The notes under the pieces are model-generated. The model did no database searches. It saw nothing but the letters and a program-made list of their open reading frames with translations, and was not told where the DNA came from. Below are positions 20,823 through 30,733 of a stretch of 64,000 bases of DNA, one piece after another. Source of the stretch: Treponema sp. (GTDB lineage: Bacteria; Spirochaetota; Spirochaetia; Treponematales; Breznakiellaceae); assembly GCA_009781635.1 (NCBI GenBank), contig WQXU01000008.1, forward strand, positions 45,411 through 109,410. The letters run 5' to 3'. Both the position numbers and the translations under genes were made by a program. How positions within the stretch are numbered: position 1 is the first letter of the stretch; every line of letters starts with the position of its first letter.

Positions 20823-22535
20823 TTAATTCCTTCCAAGAAGTGAAGAATACTCCCTTTCAAAACGCCTTAACTGCGGATGGTCAGGCGAAATGGCAAGGGC
20901 CTGCCTTAGATAATGAACCGCGCGGCGCTCTTCCCTGCGGTTATGATAAATTAAGAACATGGCGATTAAAGCGTCCAGATTTCTGGGGTCTTCAAAAAGA
21001 CTGGAGCGCAGATCGCTTAAAACCGCATCCTGGTTTGTCTGCAGGCGGCTCCTAAGAAAGAAAAGACGCCCTTTTGCAACGCCGCTGGGGGTTGCCAAAA
21101 GCCTGCTTTCAAGAAGACGCATGGCTTCATCTCTTCTGTTATTGTCAATCAGCGCGGAAATATAAATAAAAATAAAATCATTATTGGATGAATCCCTGTC
21201 GTATAATTCGCGGGCAAATGTAAGCGCTCTTGCATTGTTGCCTAAACCGCGCTCCACATAGTAGCCGTCGGTTAAATCCTGAATGGTGCGCCGTACAGCA
21301 AGGATGCGGTTTAAAAATCCCTGAGCTTCCTGCCAGCTTTCACGCAGGACAGCGTCTCTAAGGCTTAAACTCAGCACTTCTACAGAAGAGCCGGCTGTTC
21401 TTCTTAGTCTCTCCAAAAATTCCCTGCTTTCGCTTTGATCCGCCGGCCTTGATGATTCCATAAGAAGAGCAGCTGCATAAATCAGAGCTTCCGTATCATT
21501 CGGATTTGAACGTAAAATGGATCTCAGATAATTAAGAGCCGACTCGCGGTTGCGGTTTCCTTCCGCCTGCACCCTTGCGCGCATAAAGAGATAGTTTCTG
21601 TTATTTGGATTTATCGAAACATAACTGTCCAGGGATGCGTTTGCCTGGGTAAACTGCCCCTGCTCAATTAGTATTGCCGCCTTCATTAAAATAAACTCGC
21701 CGTTTCTTGGCTCTGTCCGTAAAATTTCATCCGTTGCAGATAATGCCCGGGCCCACTCACGGTTTTCAAAGTACGTAACGGCAAGCTGCCTTCTTACTTC
21801 GGCGCTGTCAGGATAACGCACCGCAAGCTCGGAAAAAAGGGATGCGGCTTCTCTTGGATTCCCGGAAAGCCTTCTTATTCTTGCAATGCCTATCTGGGCA
21901 GGATAGCATTCATCGGAAATTGAATACGCCCTTCTGTAAGCTGCCTCGGCTTCCCTGAATCTTCCTGCCCGTTCATGAATAAGTCCCATAAAAAACGGAG
22001 GCAGAACTGAGTTTGGCCGCAGTTCCTGCGCCTTTTCCGTATCTCTTAAGGCATTTTGCAGCGTTTCCGGTGTAGAATTTTCATTGATTGCAAGAAAAGG
22101 CAGAATATGTTCAAAAAAATCGGTTGAATTTACACTTGGACTTATATAATTCCCGTTTTGCGCTTCCCTTATTATCCTTGTATAAACTGATGTCTGAGGA
22201 AGATCCATTGCAGGAAGCCTTGCCGGAGAATCCGGATAAACAAACCTTATTAAAAGAATATTGATGCCGCCTGTCATCCGGCCGAAATCCACCCTGCTTA
22301 GATCCCTGGTTTGAATCAGCTCAAGCGCCTGCAGCATCGAGGATAAAATACCGGATTCCGTCAAACTGCGGATTTCCTCGGCAAGGCCTCCTGACTGCTG
22401 GTTTTGAGTGACAGGAGGCTCATCCGCGCTATCGTGTATTGCCGCAGTTCCCGTACCGCAGGAAAAGACAAGAAGAGCTGATAAAAAATATATATACAAG
22501 CTGCAGCGGACATCAAACATCAATTTATTTTCCAT
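20823..22535 (-). CDS. TPR-repeat lipoprotein
   Basis: The 570-residue protein begins with a lipoprotein signal (LLVFSCG, Cys near residue 26). The remainder is a series of tetratricopeptide repeats from about 165 to the end, with clear A-Y-L-G-A-P spacing (for example EAEAAYRRAYSISDECYPAQ, and the final ERRAVHYLRQALAISPDHPQ). Such proteins scaffold envelope machinery. It is the first gene of the leftward run that continues with the cyclase, FecR and Sec genes, and is divergent from another lipoprotein gene. Confidence 0.8.
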   Translation of the reverse strand: MENKLMFDVRCSLYIYFLSALLVFSCGTGTAAIHDSADEPPVTQNQQSGGLAEEIRSLTESGILSSMLQALELIQTRDLSRVDFGRMTGGINILLIRFVYPDSPARLPAMDLPQTSVYTRIIREAQNGNYISPSVNSTDFFEHILPFLAINENSTPETLQNALRDTEKAQELRPNSVLPPFFMGLIHERAGRFREAEAAYRRAYSISDECYPAQIGIARIRRLSGNPREAASLFSELAVRYPDSAEVRRQLAVTYFENREWARALSATDEILRTEPRNGEFILMKAAILIEQGQFTQANASLDSYVSINPNNRNYLFMRARVQAEGNRNRESALNYLRSILRSNPNDTEALIYAAALLMESSRPADQSESREFLERLRRTAGSSVEVLSLSLRDAVLRESWQEAQGFLNRILAVRRTIQDLTDGYYVERGLGNNARALTFARELYDRDSSNNDFIFIYISALIDNNRRDEAMRLLESRLLATPSGVAKGRLFFLRSRLQTNQDAVLSDLRSSLFEDPRNLDALIAMFLIYHNRREERRAVHYLRQALAISPDHPQLRRFEREYSSLLGRN

Positions 22536-22609
22536 AAAAGTATTATTTTCTCATTGGAAAGGACTGATCACATATACAAAATCATAACACAATGATACTA
22601 TTATAAACA

Positions 22610-23695
22610 ATGGATATTAAGAAAAAACACATAGTTTTCAAAAGTTTTACGGTTTTTTTAACAATATCTTTGATAACCGTATCGTGCAATTTAATTCCCG
22701 GCAGGGATGCTTCGCTTGTAGATCCGTATTACATAACGGGTTCAAGGGAAGACAGGGAAAAACTCAAAGAACTGTTTAATCTTTTAAGCTTGGAAGAGTA
22801 CGGCAGTGAAGGCGAGTTTGCCGTTATAAGGGAAATTGCCGCAAGCTTTGCAAAGATTGGAGATTATGAAAGACTCATTAACTTTTTAAGCGCAAGAACC
22901 ATTAACAATCCGTTTGATCCTTACAACAGTTATTATTACCTGATGATTGCATATGCATTTATTCAGCTGGATTCCGAGCCGATTGCCGCTCTCTACTTTG
23001 ACATGATACTAAAAAATTATCCCGATCTTGCCATTAATGACGAATCTATTCACCTTGTTTGTTTAAGGCATCTTATCAATTTGAATGACAAGATCGAACG
23101 TCAGGTTTGGTACTACAATGAATTGATTACCAGATTCCCGGATAAAATTGATTTGGGCACAACCTATTTTATGCTCGGACAGGCATGCGAGCAGGCCGGT
23201 GACTGGAATAACGCAGTTCAGGCTTATGCAAATTATCTGCCGTATGCCGGAGCTATAATCACGGGCTTTCCGAATGCCGAGCAATATGCAAGGCAAAAGG
23301 TTGATTTCAGCAAATCTCCCAAAGACTGGACATTTGAAAGCCTGCCTGCGTTAAGAGCCGCTGTAGAGAATGCAATTGATGAAAATAATCCATGGACACT
23401 AATGCAATACCAGGCAAAAGTCAATTTTTTTGCGCGTTCATGGGAGCAGATGGAAGTTGAAAACATCAGAATGACAGCTTTTAATCTTGCGCAGTTTATG
23501 TACGGCAACAGAATCAGGTATGCATCAACTCTGGATGCATCGTCCAATGCCACCGAAGCCTTTCTAAGAACGACAGGCTGGTCGCTGTCTTTAAATACAT
23601 GGTATCTGTATTTCAGGAAGATTTATTTTCCGCAGGACCCGGAAATACACGGCCGCTGGGAGTGGGCTGGAATATACTACGGAGAGAAGTTCTAG
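22610..23695 (+). CDS. Putative lipoprotein with TPR-like helices
   Basis: The 361-residue product has a lipobox (LITVSC, Cys at 26), so it is probably lipid-anchored. The body is helical and shows weak TPR pattern (GDYERLINFLSA, AGDWNNAVQAYANYLPYAGA). There is no recognisable catalytic motif. No ribosome site precedes the ATG, but AT-rich -10-like sequence lies directly upstream, so this may be another leader-poor start. The next gene, a lytic transglycosylase, begins at the base after its stop, which suggests shared cell-wall work. Confidence 0.72.
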   Translation: MDIKKKHIVFKSFTVFLTISLITVSCNLIPGRDASLVDPYYITGSREDREKLKELFNLLSLEEYGSEGEFAVIREIAASFAKIGDYERLINFLSARTINNPFDPYNSYYYLMIAYAFIQLDSEPIAALYFDMILKNYPDLAINDESIHLVCLRHLINLNDKIERQVWYYNELITRFPDKIDLGTTYFMLGQACEQAGDWNNAVQAYANYLPYAGAIITGFPNAEQYARQKVDFSKSPKDWTFESLPALRAAVENAIDENNPWTLMQYQAKVNFFARSWEQMEVENIRMTAFNLAQFMYGNRIRYASTLDASSNATEAFLRTTGWSLSLNTWYLYFRKIYFPQDPEIHGRWEWAGIYYGEKF

Positions 23696-25036
23696 ATGGA
23701 AAAATCCACAGGTAAAATGAAAAAGTCAGGAGCAGCTCCGGTTCAGAATTGCTTTCGCATACTGGCAATGACAGCCTTTCTATTATCTGCGGCAGGAATA
23801 TTAGCAGCGAATGAAAGACCTTTAAGAAGCGCAGTTCCCGATCCTTCTCTTCCTGTTGCTGTCAGAACTTCCACTTTTTTGTTTGAACCTGCAGAGAACT
23901 CTCTTTTGACGGAAAGAGCGCTTGAGCAGCCTTTGACGCAGCACTACATTGCGCATTACACAAGCCCCTACGGTATTGCTACGCTTAATGCCATACTGGA
24001 ACGCGGAAATATTTATCTGCCGTTTATAAGGAATGAAGTGAAGCAAAGAGGTTTGCCGCCGGAACTTGTGTATCTGCCTATTATTGAATCCGGTTTTCTG
24101 ATAACGGCAAGAAGCCGCTCCGGCGCAATGGGACTTTGGCAGTTTATGCTGAACAGCATCTCACCTTATAACATGAGGGTAACAGACTATATTGATGAAA
24201 GACGCGATTTTTTGAAATCTACAAGAGGCGCCTTGCAGAAACTTGAAGATGAGCACAGGCGGCTTGGCTGCTGGGAACTTACGCTTGCAGCTTACAATAG
24301 CGGCTTTAACGCTGTAACCCGTACAATTCAAAGTACCGGAAACAGGGATTACTGGGAGCTCAGCGCCAGAAATGAACTAAGACCGGAAACCCTGCATTTT
24401 GTGCCAAAACTTATTGCCGTCTCTTATGTTGTGTCTCAGCCAAGAAGATTCGGCATAAATGTTTGGCATGACAAATTTGAGTGGATAGATATACCCTTAA
24501 GGCGGCAGGTTTCCATTGATGTAGTTGCCGATGAAGCAGGTGTGGACAGGAATTTAATGCGCCGTCTTAATGCCGAGCTCCTCCATGGAATCAGCCCCCT
24601 GGACAGCAATTACAGGCTGAAAATCCCCCTGGCGCATCATGATAAAATAATAGAAGTGCTTGAACGGGATGATTTAAAGCTTATCCGCTATCACTACCAC
24701 CTTGTAAGCCAGGGGGATACATTATGGGGAATATCAAGGCAATACGGCACACCTCTTCATGTTATTGAACAGCACAATCCCGGTATCTCGGGGCGTTATT
24801 TAAAAATCGGTGAAACAATCGCCTTTCCATCATCAGGGGTTTCCTCTGCGGCGCCTGTTGTAAGGCAGGCTGCGCCATCTACCAATGGAACGCATATAGT
24901 GCAAAGGGGTGAAACCTTTTGGTCATTGAGCAGGATGTACGGAGTGCCTGCACAGGCTCTGGCAGATGCAAACGAAATGCAATTAGATCAAATTCTGCAT
25001 GAAGGAAGAACCCTAAGAGTGCCGATAATTGATTAG
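23696..25036 (+). CDS. LysM-containing lytic transglycosylase (MltD-like)
   Basis: The enzyme cleaves peptidoglycan glycan strands. Its 446 residues hold a signal/anchor helix (about 22-38), an SLT domain (about 100-230) with the catalytic Glu131 in PIIESGF and the typical SGAMGLWQFM block, and two LysM glycan-binding domains near 333-377 and 399-443. The layout matches MltD. The gene starts immediately after the stop of the upstream lipoprotein gene. It should act in the periplasm, in growth or in making room for flagella, but that is inference. Confidence 0.92.
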   Translation: MEKSTGKMKKSGAAPVQNCFRILAMTAFLLSAAGILAANERPLRSAVPDPSLPVAVRTSTFLFEPAENSLLTERALEQPLTQHYIAHYTSPYGIATLNAILERGNIYLPFIRNEVKQRGLPPELVYLPIIESGFLITARSRSGAMGLWQFMLNSISPYNMRVTDYIDERRDFLKSTRGALQKLEDEHRRLGCWELTLAAYNSGFNAVTRTIQSTGNRDYWELSARNELRPETLHFVPKLIAVSYVVSQPRRFGINVWHDKFEWIDIPLRRQVSIDVVADEAGVDRNLMRRLNAELLHGISPLDSNYRLKIPLAHHDKIIEVLERDDLKLIRYHYHLVSQGDTLWGISRQYGTPLHVIEQHNPGISGRYLKIGETIAFPSSGVSSAAPVVRQAAPSTNGTHIVQRGETFWSLSRMYGVPAQALADANEMQLDQILHEGRTLRVPIID

Positions 25037-25079
25037 GGAGTGGGGGTTTGGGTTTAGGGATTGGGGATTGGGGTTTTGG
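25036..25079 (+). repeat. G-rich tract after the LysM protein gene
   Basis: The sequence consists of G3-G5 runs separated by short T/A steps, including GGGATTGGGGATTGGGG. It starts at the last base of the transglycosylase stop codon. Similar tracts form the arms of the lon-eno repeat at 58.9 kb. Four or more G-runs could form a G-quadruplex on this strand. Confidence 0.6.
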
Positions 25080-25103
25080 AAAGTTGATTTATTGTCTGGG
25101 AAT

Positions 25104-25988
25104 ATGAAGAAATATTTAATTTTGTTTTTAACTGTTTTTTTCTCTTTCGCAATTTTATACGCGCAGCCTCTTATTGGCATTTCCGGCACTGTAAATTGGG
25201 ATGCAAAACTTATTAACTCAAGAACTTCCCTGGATTTGGCATCTGCAAATGTAAGGCTTCCTGCAGGAAGGACCCAGGCGGAAATGCTTCTTGGAGCAGG
25301 CTACCTGGATATGATAAGGCCGTGTCTTTTGGCTTTGCAGGCGGATTCTTCTTCTACAATCGGCGATCTTGTTGACAGGGGAGAAATCAGTCTGCAGGAA
25401 ATTGATTCGATTGCGCTTCGCTCAATTTCTGCTGCGCCCGCTCTTTCAAGCGATATGCGTTCCATGTTCTCAACTCATTCCTTGTCAATGGATATAATCA
25501 GCTCTGCCCTTCTGCGGCATACCAGTCCTTCTCCAGTTGCAAGGACATTAAGGCCAGTTTCAACTGCGCAGTACTCAGGAATTATTATCATCGCCGCAGA
25601 AAGCCTGCCTGTTCACGGCATGAGAAGTTCAGGCCTTGCAGTCCCCTGCCTGTTTCCAAAAATCTGGGACAGCGATATGAACCTTATTTATGACCGGAAC
25701 ATGCTAGAGACACGCAATACAGCGATGGTAAAATATTCGGCAATGCAGAACATTTTTGCGGATAACCCGTCCGGGCTTTCTCCTGAATTACGTGAAATTG
25801 CTGGCGACAGGCCCCTGCGTGTTTTTGCGCGCAGCGTATTCGGCATTAACTATACAGATCTTATTATAGAAAGAAATGATGCGCTTTTAATAATTTCATC
25901 GGAAGAAAACCGCCGCCTTTTATCACAGGGCCGCGTGGTTATTATTCTTGATAACTCTGTACTGCGCCGCGAGTTCAGCGGCAACTAA
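25104..25988 (+). CDS. Secreted protein of unknown function
   Basis: A longer frame opens at 25029, but the true start is probably ATG 25104, which begins a clean signal peptide (KKYLILFLTVFF, ending LYAQP). The first codons of the longer frame are only the G-rich repeat. The product is then 294 residues. It contains no motif I recognise. A block near the middle (SGIIIIAAESLPVHGM) and another near the end (VIILDNSVLRREFS) look like beta structure. It follows the transglycosylase and may share its transcript. Confidence 0.65.
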   Translation: MKKYLILFLTVFFSFAILYAQPLIGISGTVNWDAKLINSRTSLDLASANVRLPAGRTQAEMLLGAGYLDMIRPCLLALQADSSSTIGDLVDRGEISLQEIDSIALRSISAAPALSSDMRSMFSTHSLSMDIISSALLRHTSPSPVARTLRPVSTAQYSGIIIIAAESLPVHGMRSSGLAVPCLFPKIWDSDMNLIYDRNMLETRNTAMVKYSAMQNIFADNPSGLSPELREIAGDRPLRVFARSVFGINYTDLIIERNDALLIISSEENRRLLSQGRVVIILDNSVLRREFSGN

Positions 25989-26026
25989 GCGGACTTCCGG
26001 CTGCGCTGACATCAATACGCCTTTTA

Positions 26027-27016
26027 TTAAATTTCTTTTTTTTGAATAAGCAGTTTACCCATTATTGCGGCGATTGTCTGCTGAAAAATAATGCTTAATA
26101 TTGCAGGCAGTACAGCAGACTCCGGGAAAAAAGCAACGGCAATTGTCATAACAGCGCTGTTGTTCCGTAATCCCGAGGCAAGAATAAGTGAAATGCCTTT
26201 CTGTTCATTTAATTTGCCGGCAAAACCTGAAAATTTTGCAAGCAAAAACCCGGATGCCGTGAGCGTTATGCACAACAGCGCTATTTTCCAGACAAGAGGA
26301 TCGTTAAATTTTATATTGGGCGCAACTGCAGAAGAGTTAGCTGCAATTACAAGCATTAAGCAGATTTTTGCCGCCGGATCAAGAGCAGCGCTTATTTTAA
26401 ACGCCGGCTCTGTGCCTTGCGGAAGTTCCGGCTGTAAATCCGGCGGGTGTTTCCTTCTTCTTCCTGCTTCATTTAAAGCTACTCCTGCAATTGTAGGAAC
26501 CACAACCATAAAAAGCAGCGACAAGGCAATTCCGCTCATATCCATCGATACCTTTGCACCCATCAAAACGGAAATGGTAAACGGAACTACAAAAGGAGCC
26601 AGCATGGTATCAAGCAGGATAAAAGAAAGGCTTAGTGCCTTATCTCCCTTAAAAATTGCAACCCAGATAAAACCTGATACCGCGGTTGGGCCTGCAAACA
26701 GAAGAACAAAACCTGCAATAACATCGGGATTATCAAAAACAAGCGAAGATGAAAAAAGAGCTGCCAGGGGCATGATAACATGGCTTATAACAAAGAAAAT
26801 TACAATTGATACAGGGCTTCTTACTGCAATTGTCAGTTCTCTTGCCGTCAGTTTCAGCGCGCCTGAAAATGTAATAATACCAAACAGCCAGATAACAAAG
26901 GGGCGTAAATTTATAAAAACATCAGGTAAAAACAAACCAAGCGCAACAGCCAGAGGAGTTGTAACAGGAATCAGGCGATCAAGATGACGGTTTATAACTG
27001 ACAGATACGAAGGCAC
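26027..27016 (-). CDS. Bile acid:sodium symporter (BASS) family transporter
   Basis: This 329-residue integral membrane protein has about nine to ten hydrophobic helices and no signal peptide. Blocks such as FAGPTAVSGFIWVAIFKGD and GLRNNSAVMTIAVAFFP match BASS/YfeH-type carriers, which move organic anions with sodium. The substrate cannot be told from sequence. The start codon is GTG (27016-27014) and shares one base with the stop of the OmpA-like gene (TAGTG), so translation is coupled. A long open frame on the opposite strand (26091-26987) is a shadow. Confidence 0.82.
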   Translation of the reverse strand: MPSYLSVINRHLDRLIPVTTPLAVALGLFLPDVFINLRPFVIWLFGIITFSGALKLTARELTIAVRSPVSIVIFFVISHVIMPLAALFSSSLVFDNPDVIAGFVLLFAGPTAVSGFIWVAIFKGDKALSLSFILLDTMLAPFVVPFTISVLMGAKVSMDMSGIALSLLFMVVVPTIAGVALNEAGRRRKHPPDLQPELPQGTEPAFKISAALDPAAKICLMLVIAANSSAVAPNIKFNDPLVWKIALLCITLTASGFLLAKFSGFAGKLNEQKGISLILASGLRNNSAVMTIAVAFFPESAVLPAILSIIFQQTIAAIMGKLLIQKKEI

Positions 27017-28272
27017 TAATTCTCCAGTATGGTAATTTCCACTCTTCTGTTTCTGCGCATGCCCTCTTCCGTAGAGTTATCTGCAATTGGCCTTTCTGCG
27101 CCGTACCCGCGGGTTACAATACGATCTGATGTACGGACATTCCTTGATAAAAGATAATCCGCTACAGCTCTTGCCCTTTCCTGTGAAAGCCGCATTCTCT
27201 CTTCCGCTGTGCCTGCAAGCGCTGTATGACCGCTTACCATAATGTCCCTGTCACGGTAACGCATAAGAATCGCGGCTATCCTGTCAAGTTTATCAAGTTC
27301 ACCAGGGAGCATTCTGTCAGAGTTTGGATAAAAACCTATGTTATCAAGGCTTATGGAAATACCTTCTTCCACTGCTCTTACATTTACATCCGGAATTGCA
27401 AGACGGTTAATTTCTTCGGCAATCTCTGTAATTATCTGCTGTCTGTCCATATTTTCAGATTCAATGAACTGCGCCTCGGCTGTCCCGCGGAACTCAATCC
27501 TTCTTCTGTCTGACATTTCAAAGGAGATGCGGAAATTTTCATTATACGCAACAGGCTGGCCAAGAGCGCGATCCCAGAAAACAAGCTGATTAAATGTCCC
27601 CGAAATACGAACGGGAAAAGTTCTGCCCAAAACAGGCGGCGGGCGCGATTCAATATTGTAATTTACAGAAAATGCAGGATAGTTTTTTCCCTTCCATTGA
27701 CGTTCGCCTACATATTCGTAGAAAGCATTAAAAGGTATGCGGTACGGCTCCGGTATTCCGAATGCATCACGGAAATCATGCACCTCGTGAGCTTCTGCAT
27801 GCCATCTCTCTCCGACGCGCAGACTCCTTCCCGGAAACACAGGAACATTCCGTACAACCGGCATATAATATTGCGGGCCTATTGTAAGATATCCAAGCTT
27901 GTCACGCTCAAATACAGACTCATATTCTCTGCTCCATTGAAACCCGGTAACAGAAGATTGCGTGCTTTGCTGTGAATCATAAATTAACCTTTCCGATGTC
28001 TGGAAAACCGCCCTGTGCAGCCCTGTCCCGTCTCTTACGCTTTTAACTTCCACAGCAATACGGTTAAGCACTTCGCCGCGATGGCTTAATATGCCGTTTA
28101 TAAAAACAGCCTGATCAACCGTTGACAGAATTCTGTACTGCGTTCCCTGAGTATGCTTAAATTCAAAAACTTCTCCTGCCGCTCTTTCAGGAAGCAGAAT
28201 AAAGAAGATGAAAAACAGACAAGTTAATACTGATATCTTTTTTCTTTCTGGCATATATAAATTATACACCAT
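27016..28272 (-). CDS. OmpA-family protein
   Basis: The protein is exported and likely tethers the outer membrane to peptidoglycan. Of 418 residues, the first six may be extra, and MPERKK (start near 28254) is the more natural beginning of the signal peptide (LTCLFFIFFILLP). The middle ~260 residues are beta-rich with no assigned family. The C-terminal OmpA domain (about 300-418) shows GHTALAGTAEERMRLSQERA and GYGAERP-DN followed by NRRVEI, the peptidoglycan-binding hallmarks. It overlaps the BASS gene by one base. Confidence 0.87.
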   Translation of the reverse strand: MVYNLYMPERKKISVLTCLFFIFFILLPERAAGEVFEFKHTQGTQYRILSTVDQAVFINGILSHRGEVLNRIAVEVKSVRDGTGLHRAVFQTSERLIYDSQQSTQSSVTGFQWSREYESVFERDKLGYLTIGPQYYMPVVRNVPVFPGRSLRVGERWHAEAHEVHDFRDAFGIPEPYRIPFNAFYEYVGERQWKGKNYPAFSVNYNIESRPPPVLGRTFPVRISGTFNQLVFWDRALGQPVAYNENFRISFEMSDRRRIEFRGTAEAQFIESENMDRQQIITEIAEEINRLAIPDVNVRAVEEGISISLDNIGFYPNSDRMLPGELDKLDRIAAILMRYRDRDIMVSGHTALAGTAEERMRLSQERARAVADYLLSRNVRTSDRIVTRGYGAERPIADNSTEEGMRRNRRVEITILEN

Positions 28273-28351
28273 ATAGATAAATTAAACAGCCTTTATTCAA
28301 AGCTCTCTTATTTGCATGGATTTCCATAAGGAAATGTGATAAGGTATTTTC

Positions 28352-29137
28352 ATGAGAATAAAATGGTATGGCACAGCTTCAATATTTCTTGAAAAAGACG
28401 GAACGCAGATAATTTTTGATCCGTTCATCCCGTTAAACAAAAAGCTCTTTAAACCGCCTGTTGATGAGCTTGCCGCAGCTGCCGGCATATTTGTTACACA
28501 CGGTCATTTTGATCATATTGCCTGTATACCGTCAATTATAAAATCCGGCAGCGGAAAGAACACAGTTTATTGTACAGCAAAGCCTCAGGAAACATTAATA
28601 TCAATGGGTGTTGAAAAAGAGAAAATACAAAAAATTGCACCCGGTGATATTTTAAGTTTGGATCCTTTCAGGATTAGCGTATTAAAGGGAAGGCATATTA
28701 TTTTTGATAAATGGCTTATTGTCAAAACTCTTTTTAATCCGCGCATGTTAATATATATGAATAATTTTAGACGAATTTTAAAATATACAAAAACATGCGA
28801 TGAGGCCGGAGAAACTGTTGTTTATGAAATTAAAGCAGGAGATAAACGCATACTTTTACTCGGCAGTTTTAATCTGGATGATGACACAGAATATCCAAAA
28901 GGCGCGGATTTGCTTATCCTGCCTTTTCAGGGACGTTCTGACATTTGTAAATACGCCATTCCTTTTATCGAGCGGCTTAAACCCAAAAAACTGATGCTGG
29001 ATCATTTTGATGATGCGTTCCCTCCGGTTTCTTCTTCTGTAAAATACAAGCGTTTTTTATCATCCATGAAAAAAATGTATCCCGGTATTCCTGTTATATC
29101 CCCCCAGGCAGGCCCGCAATGGATAGATGTTTTCTAA
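28352..29137 (+). CDS. MBL-fold metal-dependent hydrolase
   Basis: The 261-residue cytoplasmic protein resembles the UlaG/YtkL branch of the metallo-beta-lactamase fold. The metal motif HGHFDH at 50-55 carries His50, His52, Asp54 and His55. Later ligands are less clear (KGRHIIFD, LDHFDD). N-terminal KWYGTASI-L is typical of this branch. The substrate is unknown. The gene is monocistronic, between two leftward operons, with AAGG before its ATG. Confidence 0.85.
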   Translation: MRIKWYGTASIFLEKDGTQIIFDPFIPLNKKLFKPPVDELAAAAGIFVTHGHFDHIACIPSIIKSGSGKNTVYCTAKPQETLISMGVEKEKIQKIAPGDILSLDPFRISVLKGRHIIFDKWLIVKTLFNPRMLIYMNNFRRILKYTKTCDEAGETVVYEIKAGDKRILLLGSFNLDDDTEYPKGADLLILPFQGRSDICKYAIPFIERLKPKKLMLDHFDDAFPPVSSSVKYKRFLSSMKKMYPGIPVISPQAGPQWIDVF

Positions 29138-29146
29138 ACTGATAAT

Positions 29147-29983
29147 TTAGATCCCCAGCAATCTTTTTGCATTTTCACCGAGTATCTTCTTTTTATCATT
29201 TCCAGGCAGTCCGCTTTTTTTAAGCGCATCCAAATAACGCGAGGGAGGCAAAATTGGAAAATCGCTGCCGAACAATATTTTACTGCAAAGCCCAAGCGCT
29301 TTTGAAGCAGCGTAGATTCTGGAATCATATATGTATGGTGCTATTGCAGTATCATAATAAACATTGCAAAACATCTGCCTTACTTCGCTCATGCTCTCAT
29401 ATAAAAATATACCTCCGCCAAAATGAGAGAGAATTATTTTTAAGCCGGGATTGTCACAGATAAATGTTTCAAAATGCTTCATCGGCACATCTGTTTTCCC
29501 GGGATAGTAATGGCCAACAGGCTCATTTGCATGAAGCATTAACGGAAGTCCAAGTTCCCTGCATGTTCCTGCTATTGTTTGCGTATCTTTTTTGCTTTCC
29601 AGGTTTATTTTCTGCCCGAACGGAAACAGCTCTCCTACTCCCTTTAGGCCGGCATTATAGCAGCGTTCAATCTCATTTTCAGTTTCCCTGCCGCCTGGAG
29701 GCACAACCGCAAAACCTGTCAGCTCTTGCGGAAATTGTTTTACCATTTCAATAACATAATCATTCACATAAGAGCACAGGCCGGGATCGCAAAATGCAAA
29801 TCCGAAAATAACAGCTTTGTCAAAGCCGTCTTTTTTTAATACAGAAACAACATCCTGCGCCTCTGCAAATTTGTTTACCTTGCTGTGCGAAATCATGGAA
29901 AAATACGGCTCCTTTTGTGCGTATTTTTCCCAGTTTGCAATAATATCCGGCGGAGTTACGTGCACATGGCAGTCAATTTTCAT
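29147..29983 (-). CDS. Amidohydrolase (TIM-barrel, amidohydrolase_2 type)
   Basis: An ATG at 30034 opens a longer frame, but ATG 29983 gives MKIDCHVHVTPP, which puts the metal motif HxH at residues 6-8 as usual. It also lies inside the end of the preceding gene, overlapping by 11 bases. The product has 278 residues with later His and Asp ligands in LMLHANEP, LSHFGGG and FGSDFPI. Family members are hydrolases or decarboxylases of small aromatic or cyclic compounds. As the last gene of the ECF operon it probably acts on the imported compound. Confidence 0.85.
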   Translation of the reverse strand: MKIDCHVHVTPPDIIANWEKYAQKEPYFSMISHSKVNKFAEAQDVVSVLKKDGFDKAVIFGFAFCDPGLCSYVNDYVIEMVKQFPQELTGFAVVPPGGRETENEIERCYNAGLKGVGELFPFGQKINLESKKDTQTIAGTCRELGLPLMLHANEPVGHYYPGKTDVPMKHFETFICDNPGLKIILSHFGGGIFLYESMSEVRQMFCNVYYDTAIAPYIYDSRIYAASKALGLCSKILFGSDFPILPPSRYLDALKKSGLPGNDKKKILGENAKRLLGI

Positions 29984-30728
29984 CTTCTTCCCTCTGCGGC
30001 CCTGTAAATATTCCCATTTTATCAAGGCCTGCAAGGAGCGGCGCGCCGACCAGCATTGCAGCTAATGCGAAAATCATGCGTTCTAAAGGAGATGTAAAAG
30101 TAATTAAAGCCCAAATTTCTTTCGGCGTTCTGTATAAAACAAGGCTAAAAAAATTCCCGATTGCAGCTCCCCCTACAAGGCCGCCGAATGCGCATAACCA
30201 GATAGCCGGAAACTTTAAAAGACGGCTTTTGCTCCTAAACAGCCGCTCTGAAAATATTAATCCTGCCATCATGACAATAAAACCAAGACCGTATAACACA
30301 AGCGGCAGACGAATGATGCTTCTTCCTATATCCTGCGTAAACCAGAGAATTGTTCCAATAATATAAACAATTATGCCTCCGTTAATTACAAAGCTTCCGT
30401 TTTTGCTCACTGTTACAGGCGGCCATTTTCCCCACGCAATACAGCCTGAAGTAAATGCCGTTGTCATGCCGATTATAAATGTTCCAAGACCCATCCATGC
30501 AGCGTGAGGTGCTATAAGAGTTCCTACAAAACCTCCGATTGCAGAACACAGAGCGCCTCCCAAGGGCCCAAAAAATATTCCGGAGAGCGGATTTAAAACA
30601 TTTGCAAATGTAAATGTTCCGCCAGTTCCCAATATTGGAAATGCCGGCAGTAAATAACCTGCCGCTATAACTGCAGCCCAGGCTGCGGCAACAGCAGGGT
30701 GCATGCTGTAAAAAAAATATTTTTTCAT
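29973..30728 (-). CDS. ECF transporter substrate-binding (S) component, substrate unknown
   Basis: This 251-residue membrane protein has six to seven helices and Gly/Ala-rich loops (LNPLSGIFFGPLGGALCSAI) typical of S components, which bind a vitamin or similar compound outside and pass it through the ECF module. It lies 5 bases after the ATPase gene and overlaps the amidohydrolase gene. I cannot assign a substrate. There is no riboswitch visible upstream of the operon to hint at a vitamin. Confidence 0.8.
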   Translation of the reverse strand: MKKYFFYSMHPAVAAAWAAVIAAGYLLPAFPILGTGGTFTFANVLNPLSGIFFGPLGGALCSAIGGFVGTLIAPHAAWMGLGTFIIGMTTAFTSGCIAWGKWPPVTVSKNGSFVINGGIIVYIIGTILWFTQDIGRSIIRLPLVLYGLGFIVMMAGLIFSERLFRSKSRLLKFPAIWLCAFGGLVGGAAIGNFFSLVLYRTPKEIWALITFTSPLERMIFALAAMLVGAPLLAGLDKMGIFTGPQREEDEN

Positions 30729-30733
30729 TTTTT

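Noticed and set aside
26091..26987. A 298-codon open frame on the plus strand
   Set aside because: It is antisense to the BASS transporter, has no family-like motif, and the membrane-helix pattern of the minus strand explains the locus.
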